This document shows positions 20,326 through 30,505 of a stretch of DNA of 64,000 nt, piece by piece. Below the pieces are notes generated by a model that saw nothing but the letters and a program-made list of their open reading frames with translations, had not been told where the DNA came from and did not search any database. Origin of the DNA: Mesostigma viride (taxonomy: Eukaryota; Streptophyta; Mesostigmatophyceae; Mesostigmatales; Mesostigmataceae). The stretch spans positions 2,289,279 through 2,353,278 of the forward strand of contig RPFO01000312.1 in the NCBI GenBank assembly GCA_009746045.1, given 5' to 3'. Within the stretch, counting starts at the first letter, position 1, and every line of letters starts with the position of its first letter. The translations under genes and the position numbers were made by a program.

Positions 20326-21167
20326 GTGATACACGGTCGCTTGCATTTTCTTCCTTTCTTCATCATCTACACCTGTCACGGCCGGATACAGGGCCTGTAT
20401 CCTTTGTCTGGTTCTCTTGCCCCGGTGGTGCAGGGCCGGGATCCATTGTGTCTGGTGGGGCTACTGCGTCCTTTTCCATCGCTGGTGCTTTCCGATATCC
20501 CCTACATGTAAAGACCAAATGGTGGTGGCACGGAGTACAAAATTAATGGTGGTGGCACGCCGCCATTGTTGTTGTTGTTGTTGTTGTTGTTGTGTCCCAC
20601 GCCGCACACCGTGGAGTACAATTTGGTGGTGGCACGGTGTGCCGGTGCAACGGTGCAACGGTGCAACGGTGCAACGGTGCAATTACGGTGCAACGGTGCA
20701 ACGGTGCAACGGCCAGTGATTGGCCCGTTGCTGATTTTCTGATATGCAGCCTACAGTAGTAAAAATTGGCCGCAAATCTTGTGCCCACGTGCGACCGGAC
20801 GAATTTGCGGCCAATTTTTATTAGGCTGCTGCATGTCAGCAAATCAGCAACGGCCGGGCCAATCACTGGCCGTTGCACCGTTGCACCGTTGCACCGTTGC
20901 ACCGGCACACCGTGCCACCACCAAATTGTACTCCAGAATGCCTGATGGTCTTTACATGTAGGGGATAATGAACCAGCGATCGATGGAAGCACCAGCGATG
21001 GAAGCGATGGAAGCACCAGCGATGGAAAGGGACGCAGTAGCCCCACCGGACACAATGGATCCCGGCCCTGCACCACCGGGGCAAGAGAACCTGACCATGG
21101 ATACAGGCCCTGTATCCGTGACAGGTGTAGATGATGAAAAAAAAAAAAAGCAAGCGACCGTATAATA
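20326..21167. mobile_element. Foldback-like inverted-repeat element
   Basis: The left half (20326-20770) and right half (20775-21167) are inverted copies. Shared blocks include the outer ACGGTCGCTTGC...CATCATCTACACCTGTCACGG, the GGATACAGGGCCTGTATCC block, the CCCTACATGTAAAGACC block and an inner arm with GGTGCAACGG 10-mers. The left arm carries an extra (GTT)8 segment and extra 10-mers, the right a poly-A run. It has no coding capacity. A target duplication could not be fixed, so the exact ends are uncertain. The structure suits a foldback or MITE-type element. Confidence 0.75.
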
Positions 21168-21348
21168 TTACGCAGTTCCTAAAGCCATGAAGGGCCTGGG
21201 CATTATGGAGCCCGATGCGGGGGCGCAGGTTTTTGGAATGCTATTCTCGCTGCTTGTCCTGGTGGTCGTGCATGTTGCTCGTCATGGCGAGACGAGGGCT
21301 CCGTCTTAGCGCTGCCGCCGTCTTAGCAAAATGCACCACGGATGCGTC

Positions 21349-21803
21349 AGTTGGATGGAGACTAGGAACGACGAACAACTGCTGAAGCTGAATGCGAATG
21401 ATGATTGTATTACAATAATACAATGAGAGAGCAAAGGAAGCTGAGAGCTCAGAATGGAACGTCTGGGCAAACTCGGGTGCTGTGGCACTCCCCAGTGCTA
21501 CGCCTATATGCCTATGGCGGTGCTACCTGCAGCACACGACCAGTGGACAACTGTACACTGCAATGCCATGCGACCACGTCACTAGCATCGACTACTCGGC
21601 CCGTCCAGAACCGGATAACCCGGGTCTGGCGGGTCGAGCTAGAGTCTAGGCACAGTCTGGCACTAACCGCACATCGGTCCACATGACACCTCAGTACCGT
21701 ACACCCTGCCGTACTGTACTGAGGTGTCCCGCTCAGCCGCGGTAGGCAATACGCGGCGCGCAGGCCGGAAATCCGTGTGTCAGCCTAAGCATCTCATCTA
21801 ACT
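21349..21803 (-). repeat. 3' LTR of element B
   Basis: 455 bp. Contains a 13-bp inverted repeat (21685-21728). Differs from the other LTR at a small number of positions and by two single-base indels near 21590-21605. Confidence 0.92.
21685..21728. promoter_or_regulatory. Hairpin in the element B LTR
   Basis: GACACCTCAGTAC and GTACTGAGGTGTC are perfect 13-base inverted arms around an 18-base spacer that itself contains CGTAC/GTACT. The second LTR has the same structure at 29716-29759. It may be a regulatory or RNA structure; role unknown. Confidence 0.6.
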
Positions 21804-22248
21804 CCCATTATGTTTTCCTTTCAGGTTGAAGGCTAGCGACTTCAAGCCTGACCCTGCCCAGCTAGGAGACTGACTCCAAGCTGACTGAGGTGCTGAGCAA
21901 CTGACACCCATACTGCAACATCTGGACTGAAAAAGATGGGCCCCAGAACTCGTGCAATACTTGTGATGGCATCACGTTTAGCTCAACATGCCCGGGGAGT
22001 TCCTCCTCCTCGCGAGCTCACAAGGGAGATAGCTATGCCTGTCTGCCTATCCAGGGAGTGCATCACCAGCCAAGAAAGCCATTGTAAAAATGCCAAGGTA
22101 ACCGTTTAAGAGGTTCCATGTTGTTCCATCATCATCGCCCACTCAGAGAAAAAATACCCAGCCAGGCTGGGTCAACTGAGCTCAGGTTACCTGCAACCTG
22201 AGGAGTGACAGTGGACAGGTTTATTGCACCCTGCACTGTCCATGTTGT

Positions 22249-22459
22249 ACCTGCACAACATGTGAGGACCAGCCACCCCTGCCCTGCACAGAGGGGGCTG
22301 AAGTCCGAGTGACAGGTGACAGGACTATGACATCCTGGACCTGGCCACATTGCACCTGCACAACGTGTGAGACCAGCCACCCCTGCCCTGCACATGGGTG
22401 ACTGAAGTCCTGGTGACAGGTGACAGGAATATTTCATCCTGCACCTGTGCTGAGCACGT
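22249..22459. repeat. 105-bp tandem duplication in the 3' UTR of element B
   Basis: Two copies begin ACCTGCACAAC at 22249 and 22354 and share the block CAGCCACCCCTGCCCTGCAC and GTGACAGGTGACAGGA with scattered differences. It lies between the RT-RNase H stop and the 3' LTR. Confidence 0.85.
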
Positions 22460-22868
22460 TGTACTAGACAACATGACAGCACCCATGCCTTTACTGCCAC
22501 TGAACAGTAAGGCCAGGTGGCCCAGGATATCCACAGTGAACTGGGGTCCTGGGTAACCACCTGTCAAGGGAGCTTTGACCCTCCACTTGAATGGGGGCAC
22601 CTGAGCCACTGAGCTCAAGGCCAATCCACCAAGGCATACGCCCTAGTGGAGAAAGGTGTGAGATACATCCCATGCCCACCTATGAAGGTGTGCATAACGA
22701 AATTCCATGGTGTTGAAAAAATCAAAACAGATTTTATTGGGCATAGGGCACGCAGATGTATGAAAAACAGACTCCAACCAACCCCCCTTGCTGGAAGCCA
22801 CAACCTACCCCTTGGACCTGCCCAAGGGGTACTGGGTGACCTAGGCGGCCCTGGTGAACAGGACCCTG

Positions 22869-24224
22869 CTAGGCGTCCCCCCTATGGGGCAGGGTTGCCT
22901 GCTTGCCATAGGGGTTCATCAAGTGGTACAACAGCTGGTATTGGTCAGCTGCCTGCTGAGGCACTTTAGTGAGTGCATCAGCAGCGTTGTGTTTGTCCTC
23001 CACGTGACGGGTGGACTCCCAGTAGGTGGACTCCTGTTTCAGGACCACCCAGTCAAGATCAGTGTGCACAGCATAGGGGTTAGCAAGGAAACTGAGGACT
23101 GACTGACTGTCAGTGAGCAAGTGTGCCACCACCCCAGCATTGCTGCCTGCTTGCATCTGCAACCAAACCAGCACATGATTCAAGTACCTGGCATGAAGCA
23201 CTGCTGACACCACTGCCCTGCACTCAGCAGCATTGCTGCTGACAGCCTTGCGTCTATGCAACCGGCTGTACCATGAAATGAGAGACAAGGGTGCATCATC
23301 ATTCTGCACAAAATACAAGCCTGACTCCCTTGCCTGCAACTTGGTAATCTGCCTGGACTCCATGGAACTATCCATCATAGCTTGGATGTGAATGGTTTTG
23401 TGGAGATCCAAGGAGTGCAAGATAAGGGGAGGGCCTTCCTGGAGAGTTTTGGTGATGGCTTTGTGACCTACTTGCATCAAGACATCATCATCAACTCTGC
23501 TAACCACAGCCAGGTGAGGTGCACACGTTGAGCACAACCACCCCAGCTTGCCTCTAATGGTAGGACAGGCTCCAGGTTTGATTTTTGTTTGCAAAACCTC
23601 CAAGCAGCTGTGCATGTAATCATTGGGAGAGTAAAGTGCACACACCCACTGGTTTTGATGCTGCTGGAGTTGTAACATTGTGCCACAAAATTTTATGGCA
23701 GTGGTGCCCAGCTCTACTTGCTTGCCAATCTCAAAATGCTGTGACACTTGTTGAATAAAATCATCCACAGCACGCCTTGGCCCAGCAATCAGCTGATCAT
23801 CCCCATGCCACACAAAGGTGAGAATGCCATGAGGGTGTGGGACCACAAAGAAGCAAGGGTCTATGTCATCATATCTAGCCCCTAGCTTTTCAAACACAGC
23901 CTGAGCTGACATCCTGAAAATGCGAGGAGCTGATTGCAGCCCTTCAACACCTATGTTAGCTTTCAGGTACTGCTGAGGGATGTGTTTTGCCCAAACTCTG
24001 GGAGTGGAGACTACATACACCTGACCATGCCACACTTGTTGTGCTATCTCAGGTGAGCCTTTCAGGAAAGCCCTTTTAATGTCTGTAGCCTTACATACAT
24101 AGTCATCCCCATCATTGAGATGACCCACAAAGACAGACAGCAAGATTTTTAGGGATGTTTGCTGAATGCCTGGCGTGTACAACTCTGCCTCTGTCAGATC
24201 AGTGGTGCCCTTGAACTCTGTCAC
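22869..24224 (-). CDS. Reverse transcriptase-RNase H of element B
   Basis: A 451-residue open frame carrying most of RT and all of RNase H. RT: DIKRAFLKG (first catalytic Asp), SAPRIFR, DIDPCFFV, HGDD at 23796-23807 in place of YVDD, and a CPTIRGKLGWL block. RNase H: MMDSSMESRQ, ISWYSRLHRRKAVSSNAAECRAV, LLTDSQSVLSF, DLDWVVLKQ and EDKHNAADALTK. The first RT motif lies in the preceding frame (24221-24865), so one shift separates them near 24220-24240. The start given is only the frame boundary; the protein would be made as part of a polyprotein. Confidence 0.85.
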   Translation of the reverse strand: MTEFKGTTDLTEAELYTPGIQQTSLKILLSVFVGHLNDGDDYVCKATDIKRAFLKGSPEIAQQVWHGQVYVVSTPRVWAKHIPQQYLKANIGVEGLQSAPRIFRMSAQAVFEKLGARYDDIDPCFFVVPHPHGILTFVWHGDDQLIAGPRRAVDDFIQQVSQHFEIGKQVELGTTAIKFCGTMLQLQQHQNQWVCALYSPNDYMHSCLEVLQTKIKPGACPTIRGKLGWLCSTCAPHLAVVSRVDDDVLMQVGHKAITKTLQEGPPLILHSLDLHKTIHIQAMMDSSMESRQITKLQARESGLYFVQNDDAPLSLISWYSRLHRRKAVSSNAAECRAVVSAVLHARYLNHVLVWLQMQAGSNAGVVAHLLTDSQSVLSFLANPYAVHTDLDWVVLKQESTYWESTRHVEDKHNAADALTKVPQQAADQYQLLYHLMNPYGKQATLPHRGDA

Positions 24225-25335
24225 ACAAGGTCTAGCATGAAAATGACTGACCCATCTGCTGCTGGCTTATGTTTACACACAAACTTCAGGCGCAAGTGCT
24301 TGCACCCTGCAGGCTTTTTGTCAATAGGTGTGACAGGTGGAGTATGAGAAGGACTAAGAGGATCTGGCACTACCCATTCTTCCCTGGCCTTGTTAAAGGC
24401 CTCCACCCATTTTAGGAATCCTATGTGTGTGCGACAGTCTTGCTCTATCTGTTCATAAGAAAGAGGAGACATTTTAGCCACATCATGCTTGCCCAATCCA
24501 AATGAGTTGGGATGAAGTTTTTGGTTGTGAACCAAGTCTGCCACACAGGGTTCTTGCCCTGGGGCATACTTGGGTGTAGCAAATTTTACAGAAGCAATGT
24601 TGGTGTTAAGAAGTTTTTCAAGAGAAATTTTGAAATGATTCAGATCAACACCACCCATGTCCTGGATGGATAGTCTATCACTGGAGATGAGACACCAGGG
24701 TAACAGAGAAAAGGATCCCCCAAAAAGCATTCCCTTTATAACCTTCCAAGACCTGAAAAGGAGTGGGATACCGAGTATAGTCAACATGACCTGACCTAAT
24801 ACCTTGAGGGATGACTGCCCTGAGAAATCAGCCACATGGTGCCAGGGTGAAGGTTCCAAAGGCAATGGGGCACAGCCAGGGCACTGATAATGCTGACCTG
24901 GGCTTGTGTGTCCACTGCAACCATAAATGGGCTATTGTCATTCTGCCCAACCTTCCCCACCTTAGCTGATCCTGCAGCAGTTTGAGCTTTGGCTCTATGA
25001 GCTGCTTGTAAAATGCGAACAGCGTCTGCTAGGCTGCGTTTGGAAGGTGCAGCTAGTGGCTGAGCTATGTTCACACTTGAAGAGGTGATAGGTTGCTGAT
25101 CACCTGTTTTGCCAATGTGACCCTCTGCTGCAGGGGGCCAAGCCTGCAGTGACTGCCTGCAATCATCAAGGGTGACCTGGGTGTCACAGTGGGTGTGGCT
25201 CTCACACTCACCAGTGGGTGTTCCAAACAACCACTCACTGGGCAACGCTGGGATGCCAGGCAACTGTACAGGGCTGTCGGCCAACAGCTCTTCCTCCTCT
25301 GCCACGTCTGACACAGTTGGAAAATACAATTTCAT
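24221..25335 (-). pseudogene. Protease region of element B, frameshifted
   Basis: Lies between integrase and RT. The first part (25335 to 24796) ends with VAVDTQAQVSII, Asp-Thr-Gln codons at 24904-24912, in the position of the retropepsin DT/SG motif. The next frame (24865 to 24221) carries the following strand (HHVADFSGQSSLKVLGQVMLTILG), which aligns with the same region of elements A, C and D. The second hallmark (LGxNF-like) is disrupted by another shift near 24720. The tail is the RT N-terminal linker. Gln replaces the catalytic-loop Gly. Confidence 0.75.
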
Positions 25336-26606
25336 CCTGTGAGGTGAACACCTGTGAATTTTCCCGTGTCATTGTGTTTAACTAACACTGTCCTGCCAGT
25401 GGTGTTAAACTTTAGGATGGTGGCTGGCCCATGCCAGGTACCCACCTTGCCTAGTCCCGACTCCTTGTAGAATAGGACCTGATCCCCTTCTCTGAAGGTG
25501 GGACGTGGATGCTTTGCATCCTTGACAGCTAACCTGCTAGCTGTCTGTGCTCGCTGTGCGTTGTATAGGGCTAGTACCTCAGGTGGATAAATGCCTGCAT
25601 GCAATCCATCTGGTGTAATGACCACCCCTTGTGGGGTTTTCATGAGTGGCCTCCTGTTGAGGACTTGGCACAACCTGGTGGACCACAGAGCTCTGTCAGC
25701 ATATGACCCACTGTCAGCCAGCAGATTGCCATCTTCTTTGGCTACAAGGGTTTTAATGGACCTGATGGCCCTTTCAATAATGCCTTGCCTCTCATGATCT
25801 TCTAGCCCAGCCAGATCAATAGCCTCACACCCTGGTTCATTGGCAAGACACGTGAACTGCTGATCCAGTAACAATGCCTCCACAGGGTAGTACCTGGCCT
25901 GAGCAATCAAGAGAGCCCTGAGCAACTGTGTCTTGTCCATTCCAGGTAATGGTTCAATGGTTGTGTACCTTGACCATGCATCTTTAAGTGCCAAGTAAGA
26001 TTGTCCTTTGATATGAAAGACATCTCCTACCACCCTGCCCTTGCTCTTAGGTGGGGTAGCTACATGCCACTTAGGGGGTTTGGGTGCATTGAACTGACAA
26101 TGCTGGCAGTGGGATCTGACCACCTGGCATGCACGTCTGAGTGCTGCCCCCCCTATTGCTGCTGCCACCACCTCTGCACTCACTTCATGCCCATAAAGGA
26201 AATGCAACTGCAAAGCAAGCTCCTGAAAACTGATCTGAGCATCCTCTGCTGGGGACACTCTGCACACCTTGGGAACCATAGATGTGAAGGTTGGTTTAGA
26301 GACATAATCTTCTGAAACCAGCTGTAGCACCTTTCCAGAACTGCTCACTGCTCTGACAGTGGGGCATGCAGATGAAAGAGGTGAAGCAGGCACACTCAAG
26401 CCAGCATGAGAGGGAGACTCACACTTCTTGCCGTAAGGAGGCCGCTTGCAGTCCTTGGGGTCACCGTGGGGCGGCCCGTGGCACTTGTGGCACAGGACGT
26501 CCAAATGCCCCAGCTCGTCCACGTTCTTGCGGCAGGTGGGCCGCAGGTGGTACTTCATGCCACAGCGGGTGCACCGCTGAGAAGACTTGTCCTCCTTGTC
26601 CTGCTT
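25332..26606 (-). CDS. Nucleocapsid zinc knuckles and integrase of element B
   Basis: One open frame holds two zinc knuckles and the integrase, unlike A, C and D where gag and integrase are separate ORFs. Knuckle 1 is CTRCGMKYHLRPTC (CX2CX4HX4C); knuckle 2 is CHKCHGPPHGDPKDC (one residue longer). Integrase has an HHCC domain (H-x4-H in LHFLYGHE, CxxC in SHCQHCQ), then core acidic residues in VVGDVFHIKG, ALLLDQQF and GIIERAIRSIK, and an SH3-like end (REGDQVLFYKESGLGKVGTWHGP). It joins gag across the AAC-repeat tract just upstream. Confidence 0.87.
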   Translation of the reverse strand, partial: KQDKEDKSSQRCTRCGMKYHLRPTCRKNVDELGHLDVLCHKCHGPPHGDPKDCKRPPYGKKCESPSHAGLSVPASPLSSACPTVRAVSSSGKVLQLVSEDYVSKPTFTSMVPKVCRVSPAEDAQISFQELALQLHFLYGHEVSAEVVAAAIGGAALRRACQVVRSHCQHCQFNAPKPPKWHVATPPKSKGRVVGDVFHIKGQSYLALKDAWSRYTTIEPLPGMDKTQLLRALLIAQARYYPVEALLLDQQFTCLANEPGCEAIDLAGLEDHERQGIIERAIRSIKTLVAKEDGNLLADSGSYADRALWSTRLCQVLNRRPLMKTPQGVVITPDGLHAGIYPPEVLALYNAQRAQTASRLAVKDAKHPRPTFREGDQVLFYKESGLGKVGTWHGPATILKFNTTGRTVLVKHNDTGKFTGVHLTG

Positions 26607-26607
26607 C

Positions 26608-26609
<2 letters not shown>

Positions 26610-26674
<65 letters not shown>

Positions 26675-26693
26675 GTTGCTGTTGTTGTTGTTG
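26610..26693. repeat. (GTT)n / (AAC)n tract
   Basis: About 28 GTT units with a GTTGTGTTGCTG interruption that drops one base and changes frame. It lies in the gag C-terminus just before the zinc knuckles of element B. Confidence 0.95.
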
Positions 26694-26736
26694 TTGCTGG
26701 AGCTGCCCCCCTTGGAGGGAGACTGCCCCTTACCCT

Positions 26737-26799
26737 TGCCCTTGCCCCAGCCCCTGCCCTTGCCCTTGCCCTTGCCCTTGCCCTTGCCCTTGCCCTTAA
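26737..26799. repeat. (CCTTGC)n hexanucleotide repeat
   Basis: About ten CCTTGC units with variants, encoding the alternating Lys-Gly stretch of element B gag, a likely basic RNA-binding tail. Confidence 0.95.
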
Positions 26800-28567
26800 A
26801 CATTTGTCCCAGCAGGGACTTGACTTCTGCCATAGTGACAGGTCTCTTGCTCCTGTCTTCCCTCTCCCTATCCTCCTCCTCCCTCTCTTCCCCCCTGACC
26901 CTCTTTACAGAGGTGCCCATGGCCCCCTGGCTAAGGGGAGCCAAGGCCAGCTTGATATAATCCAATGCCTCCTTCATGTCCTCCCAGTACTTTGCCATTC
27001 CTGTGGCAAGCATAGCGTAGGTGTTTTTGTCAAGTTTGAGTTTCTCAAGGAAAGAACGCAGCAAGAACTTGTGATCTAGCTGCTGGACATCAGGACGTGC
27101 TTTGATGGCTAGCTCATATTTCTTTGTCTCAGCCACATAGTCCACTGATGTGACCCTGTATTCCTCTACCCACCTGAATGCCCCATAGATGTCCACAGAT
27201 GAGGGGGTGGAGAGGAGGTCAGTTAGCTCCTTCATGAAAGCCTCCCAAACTGCCCTAGCCTGCGTGTCCTGCCACTTGGGATACCTACGCTGGAAGACAA
27301 GAATGAGATTCTGAATCTGAGAAGAGGACTGATGGTAGAAATCCCCCTGCATGAGAGATCCAAACCAATTCTTGACATTCAGTTCCTCCCTAGCCAGCTG
27401 CAGAGAGAGAAGTGCATGATTCCCCTGCTCCCTAGTATACCCCTCAGGCAGCCCCCTGACATTAATCCTATCCACAGGACGGTTTTCATTGTAAGTGGGC
27501 AACCTAGAGGGGGATGCAGGGGGAGAGGGAGAAGATGGTGTTGCTGCTGCAGCATTCACAGGAGAGACCTGCTGAGAGGGAAGTGCTACTTGAGTGAGCT
27601 GAGCAGGATGGGCAAACATGGGCTGTGTAGGAGGGTTAGACAACATAGGGGTGGGCTGGGTGGGGGTGTGAGTGTGTGTCACTTCCCGCCTCCTGCTGCG
27701 GGCCTCCTCCCAATCATGGAAGGTGGGAGAGAGGGACACTTCATCGTCAGTAGGGTTAGTAAGATCATGATGCAGCCAGGTAGGCAGAGTTAGCCACCTA
27801 CCCGCCCCTCTCAGGATGGCGTTGTGCAGGAGCTCCAGCAAACGCACCAGACGCACCCTGCTGCCCTGCACCCTCCTCCCTGAGAGGAGAGCCTGCAGGG
27901 CAGGCAGCAGGTCGTCGCACACCCTGCGTGTGCCGCTGGAGGTTGGGCAGCCCAGGATGTGCGTGATGATTGCACACACCAGGCTGCCCGCCTCCGCGAC
28001 GTGCATCTGCTGGCTCCTGTCGGCCAGCCCACGGAAGGAGGCTGTGGCTGTCTGTATGGCACGCCACACGGCCTCATCACCCAGGGTGATGAAGTCGCGA
28101 CCTTGCAGGTCGCCCTCCAGCAGTGCTGGTTGCTGCCCAGCTGCGGTGGGACCCTGAGGCCCCTCCGGCCCTGCCAGGGCTTGTCCTTGTTGCGGCTAGA
28201 GGGGGCCTGCCCCCCAGAGCCGCTGGAGGTGCCCGTGACACCCTCCATGGGGGCTGCATCCCCCGCCAGCGCCGGAGGCGCCGGCGTCGCTGCCGGGGTC
28301 CCTGCGACCCCGGGCGCTTGTGTCGCCGCCGGGGTCCCTGCGACCCCGGTGGCCTCCTCAGCCACCTGGCCCCCCACGCTGGGCGGGGGAGCCTGCGGCT
28401 GAGGTTGGACCCTCTGACCTGCCAGAGGGTCCTGGGTGGCTTCACCACCCATGGGCGTGTTGGGGGCGTCTGCCGCCCCGCGCCCGTCGCAGGCGGCATC
28501 GCAGCCGCCTCACGCCTATCCGGGCCCCAGCCAACTGGCGTGACTTGGGGCCACGGCCCCAACGGAG

Positions 28568-29335
28568 TCAGCGGATCTCCTGTCGGGCGACCACGCGCAG
28601 CGCCTCTCTCTGGCGCTGCCTGGACGCCCACTGATCAACAGTGCCGGGGTTGTGCCTCGGCCGATTGGCGAAACAGTACAGCCAAACTGCCACCTGAACC
28701 AGGGAGAACTGCATCCTAAGACGCCCCTCGATCAGCGTGTGCACCCGATGAACCTCTATCGCGTGCATCTCCTCATCTGGAAGCAACTGAAAACGTTGAC
28801 GTAAATCCGGCCGTTCACCGAAATGAACGCCGGGATGTCGTCCTCCCCAAGGGGAGAAAATGGGGGGGCGCCCGAACGCGACCGGGGGCGGAACATGTTC
28901 CCCATACCGGTCAATGTCCATGTGGCCATCTGTCGGCCCACGGAAAGGTTGCCAGACGTCGCAGGTGTCTGCGACGAAAGCTCGAGCGAAGGCCGAGGCC
29001 TCGCAGGCGGCACCTCGCCATCCTCCTCGAGGAATCACTCCGCTCACGACCCCCGTCACCTGCGACGGGGGTCGTGCCCGGGGGACCTGCCCCCCAGGTG
29101 CCATGGCGGACGAACCGCCAGTGGCAAACGGCGACCGCTCGCCATCCCCGGGCGCCGGGCCCCACCTGCGGGCCCCGACGCCTGGGTGGTCAGCGACCAC
29201 CGTGCGGAAGGTGACGTTGGGCGTCACCCTCGCATCGTTGGTGGAGGGCGTGCCCTCCGGCGAAAGGCGGGGTGAGGTGCGCCTGGCAGGCGCCTTCCCC
29301 TTGTTGTTGCCGTTGTTGCCGTTGTTGGAAGCCAT
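28568..29335 (-). CDS. ORF1 of element B, unrecognised product
   Basis: A 255-residue ORF from the ATG at 29335, 47 bases inside the 5' LTR, to 28568; gag begins 116 bases later. The N-terminus is Asn/Gly/Pro-rich and low in structure. The C-terminal half (about residues 150-250) is compact: DIDRYGEHV, LLPDEEMHAIEVHRVHTLIEGRLRMQFSL, WLYCFANRP. It has no zinc knuckle or known domain. Position and size match ORF1 of A, C and D, though sequence similarity between them is not obvious by eye. The frame is also open upstream through the LTR. Confidence 0.65.
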   Translation of the reverse strand: MASNNGNNGNNKGKAPARRTSPRLSPEGTPSTNDARVTPNVTFRTVVADHPGVGARRWGPAPGDGERSPFATGGSSAMAPGGQVPRARPPSQVTGVVSGVIPRGGWRGAACEASAFARAFVADTCDVWQPFRGPTDGHMDIDRYGEHVPPPVAFGRPPIFSPWGGRHPGVHFGERPDLRQRFQLLPDEEMHAIEVHRVHTLIEGRLRMQFSLVQVAVWLYCFANRPRHNPGTVDQWASRQRQREALRVVARQEIR

Positions 29336-29381
29336 ATCTTTTTTTTTTGCTTGTAAAAAAAATATCGAACTTTTCAGTCCA

Positions 29382-29834
29382 AGTTGGATGGAGACTAGGG
29401 ACGACGAACAACTGCGAAAGCTGAGAGCGAATGATGATTGTATTACAATAATACAATGAGAGAGCAAAGGAAGCTGAGAGCTCAGAATGGAACGTCTGGG
29501 CAAACTCGGGTGCTGTGGCACTCCCCAGTGCTACGCCTATATGCCTATGGCGGTGCTACCTGCAGCACACGACCAGTGGACAACTGTACACTGCAATGCC
29601 ATGCGACCACGTCACTAGCATCGCTACTCGGCCCGTCAGAACCGGATAACCCGGGTCTGGCGGGTCGAGCTAGAGTCTAGGCACAGTCTGGCACTAACCG
29701 CACATCGGTCCACATGACACCTCAGTACCGTACACCCTGCCGTACTGTACTGAGGTGTCCCGCTCAGCCGCGGTAGGCAATACGCGGCGCGCAGGCCGGA
29801 AATCCGTGTGTCAGCCTAAGCATCTCATCTAACT
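29382..29834 (-). repeat. 5' LTR of element B
   Basis: 453 bp. The target duplication GCGTC follows at 29835-29839. Minus-strand transcription would start here. Confidence 0.92.
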
Positions 29835-29839
29835 GCGTC

Positions 29840-30505
29840 CTGTGCTGCGGCACTTATAGCAGGGACTGGGACTGTGGGTGTGGCCGCCATTGTTTGCGAA
29901 GCGTGCATTTCGAGAAGATAAGAGCGATGAGGGCAGACTTTTGGTCCAAGCCGAAGCAGGCGGATCGTCGGAAACATTTGATATCGAACCAGCTTTACCA
30001 AGCGGGTCAGAAAGAAGATGAAATTCCGGGGAGCTTGCGTCACAAACGCAGTCGAGACGAGGGCTTCCTTTTCGCAGTGGATGGCTACGTTACTTACCCA
30101 GCTGACAGGCATCAGCCAGAGTCGGCAACCCCGTTTCGGCATCGCATGTGTGAAGCCGCTTTCCGCCGTGCTTTGTATATGCCGGAACGACTTTCTGCGG
30201 CGGGGTGTGCGAAACAGACATCAAGCGCAAGGCAGACATGGATACCTCCGAGCGGTATGTTCCCATACTCATATCTAGGGGCGAATTCACTCCTTGTTGA
30301 AGCCCTGACCTTGTCACGGATGAATATGTTACCAGTTCCCCATCTCCGGAGTTTCTCTTTTGGTCATCTTCTTATCTTACGGGAAGTGCGTCATGAATCG
30401 TATAGCGAGCTACGGTTTCATGGCGAGCCTTTTCTTCACATCAGCGACGTACAGGTTACCTTAGAGGCTAGGGATGTCAAGGAATTCTTCACACGGATAT
30501 TATAG
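29840..30505 (+). pseudogene. Right part of an unrecognised reading frame interrupted by element B
   Basis: Joining 21348 to 29840 (one GCGTC removed) gives a continuous frame across the junction. On the left it starts MARRGLRLS (ATG at about 21286), and on the right it continues into a hydrophobic ALIAGTGTVGVAAIV stretch before a stop. A second frame from 29894 runs 203 codons (FWSKPKQADRRKHLISNQLYQ...). The FW...RR...L pattern is faintly like the N-terminus of Harbinger-type nucleases, but no catalytic motif is present, so no family is assigned. It is probably a decayed gene or transposase. Confidence 0.4.

Larger units (their letters stand above)
26555..28452 (-). pseudogene. gag of element B, frameshifted
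   Basis: The likely start is the ATG at 28452 (MGGEATQDPL). A Pro/Ala-rich N-terminus runs to about 28190, where one shift moves the frame into the long ORF ending at 26555. The main part has helical capsid-like sequence (about 27500-26950: NVKNWFGSLMQGDFYHQ, WEAFMKELTDLL, FLLRSFLEKLKLDKNTY), then a Lys/Gly repeat and a run of Asn/Thr from AAC repeats. A missing base in that tract separates this frame from the zinc-knuckle frame. Confidence 0.75.
21349..29834 (-). mobile_element. Element B: complete Copia-like LTR retrotransposon, INT-PR-RT-RH order
   Basis: LTRs at 21349-21803 and 29382-29834 (455 and 453 bp, a few differences) are flanked by the 5-bp duplication GCGTC (21344-21348 and 29835-29839). 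LTR ends are AGTTGG and CTAACT on the plus strand. On the minus strand the order is ORF1, gag, zinc knuckles with integrase, protease, reverse transcriptase, RNase H. The site after the 5' LTR starts TGGACTGAAAAG, a conventional TGG primer-site start. It is more diverged than A and D from the family average but keeps the same unusual domain order. Confidence 0.92.

Noticed and set aside
20326-21167. Mutator-type element with 9-bp duplication
   Set aside because: No matching 8-11 bp flanks were found at either end of the inverted repeat, so only a foldback-type call is made.
22132-22624. Minus-strand ORFs between element B RT and its LTR
   Set aside because: They derive from a 105-bp tandem repeat, have no domain and lie where a 3' UTR is expected.
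26366-27079. Plus-strand ORFs rich in Leu, Val or Cys at 26.4-27.1 kb
   Set aside because: Antisense of the GTT and CCTTGC repeats inside the element B gag, which is supported on the minus strand by domain content.
29894-30505. A confident Harbinger nuclease call for the 203-codon frame
   Set aside because: Only a weak N-terminal pattern; no DDE residues or DNA-binding partner visible.
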